Assembly (NCBI GenBank): GCA_045546175.1
Contig: JAZQCI010000106.1
Span: 1 to 13,742 of the forward strand
Length of the DNA: 13,742 nucleotides
Direction: 5' to 3'
Source of the DNA: CAG-791 sp045546175
GTDB lineage: Bacteria; Bacillota; Clostridia; Lachnospirales; Lachnospiraceae
The translations under genes were made by a program, and so were the position numbers. The notes below the pieces were generated by a model. That model ran no database searches. It saw only the letters and a program-made list of their open reading frames with translations, and was not told the origin of the DNA. Shown piece by piece: positions 13,543 through 13,742 of this stretch; the first letter of the stretch is position 1, and each line of letters starts with the position of its first letter.

Positions 13543-13742
13543 TCACTTCTGCTTGACTTTCCAGCTCGCCGCTTCGCGCCGCTCGCTGATAAAGCTTCTG
13601 TAAATGCCTTCTTCCTTCATCAGATTCTCGTGCGTTCCCTGCTGCACGACTTTCCCGTGATCAATAACGAGGATCTGATCTGCATGCTCCACTGTTTTGA
13701 GCCTGTGCGCGATCATAATGACCGTCTTTTCTTCCGTCAGCG
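13543..13742 (-). CDS. ABC exporter, C-terminal end (partial)
   Basis: The last 65 codons of an ABC transporter ATPase domain run off the window edge. TVIMIAHRLKTVEHADQILVIDHGK contains the switch histidine of the H-loop and the strand after it, typical of fused permease-ATPase exporters. The tail ends with RREAASWKVKQK. The gap to the S-component start is 73 bases with no terminator, so this gene is probably in the same operon. The membrane part lies outside the window, so substrate and half-transporter partner cannot be judged. Confidence 0.85.
   Translation of the reverse strand, partial: LTEEKTVIMIAHRLKTVEHADQILVIDHGKVVQQGTHENLMKEEGIYRSFISERREAASWKVKQK

Overview
The window reads as a low-to-mid GC Gram-positive chromosome, most likely a gut-type clostridium (Lachnospiraceae/Oscillospiraceae-like). 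The support is strong AGGAGG-type ribosome sites before nearly every gene, an AIM24 protein, a fused ECF ATPase with an MptD-type S component, and a NimA-like flavoprotein. Assignment to a genus is not possible from the sequence alone.

Layout, left to right. (1) 1-193 holds three hairpins followed by broken copies of a repeat. (2) 194-1012 (-) encodes a C39-type cysteine peptidase lipoprotein. (3) 1238-2936 (-) is a three-gene unit: a NimA-like flavin-binding protein, an EamA/DMT permease and a small PAS-like protein. (4) 3093-7721 (-) is a four-gene catabolic-looking operon: serine esterase, metallo-beta-lactamase-fold hydrolase, GPH-type cation symporter and a family III CoA-transferase. 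It is divergent from a LysR regulator (7922-8803, +), with a palindromic operator candidate between them. (5) 9067-10356 (-) holds an AIM24 protein and a small Mor-like helix-turn-helix protein. (6) 10733-13742 (-) is a transport operon: the end of an ABC exporter, an MptD-type ECF S component, EcfT, and a single-chain double-ATPase EcfA. Genes in this operon overlap by 1 and 7 bases.

The most unusual element is a family of 29-bp imperfect palindromes, TGTGTCA - (C/G) - GGGGACGTATCC core - TGACACA. There are 15 full copies, 2 diverged copies and several fragments in six intergenic clusters. Forward and reverse copies face each other, and three clusters contain the same 69-bp unit (29 bp forward, 11 bp loop, 29 bp reverse). 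This is the organisation of REP/BIME/REPIN elements, but no REP-associated transposase lies in the window. In five of the six clusters the outermost copy or fragment lies within 8 bp of a stop codon, always in the same orientation relative to the gene that ends there. In one case (LysR) the repeat supplies the last seven codons and the stop.

Working model (inference): the esterase, hydrolase, symporter and CoA-transferase take up and activate a small ester or acid under LysR control. The repeat clusters act as 3'-end hairpins that separate transcription units. The ECF operon imports an unknown micronutrient.
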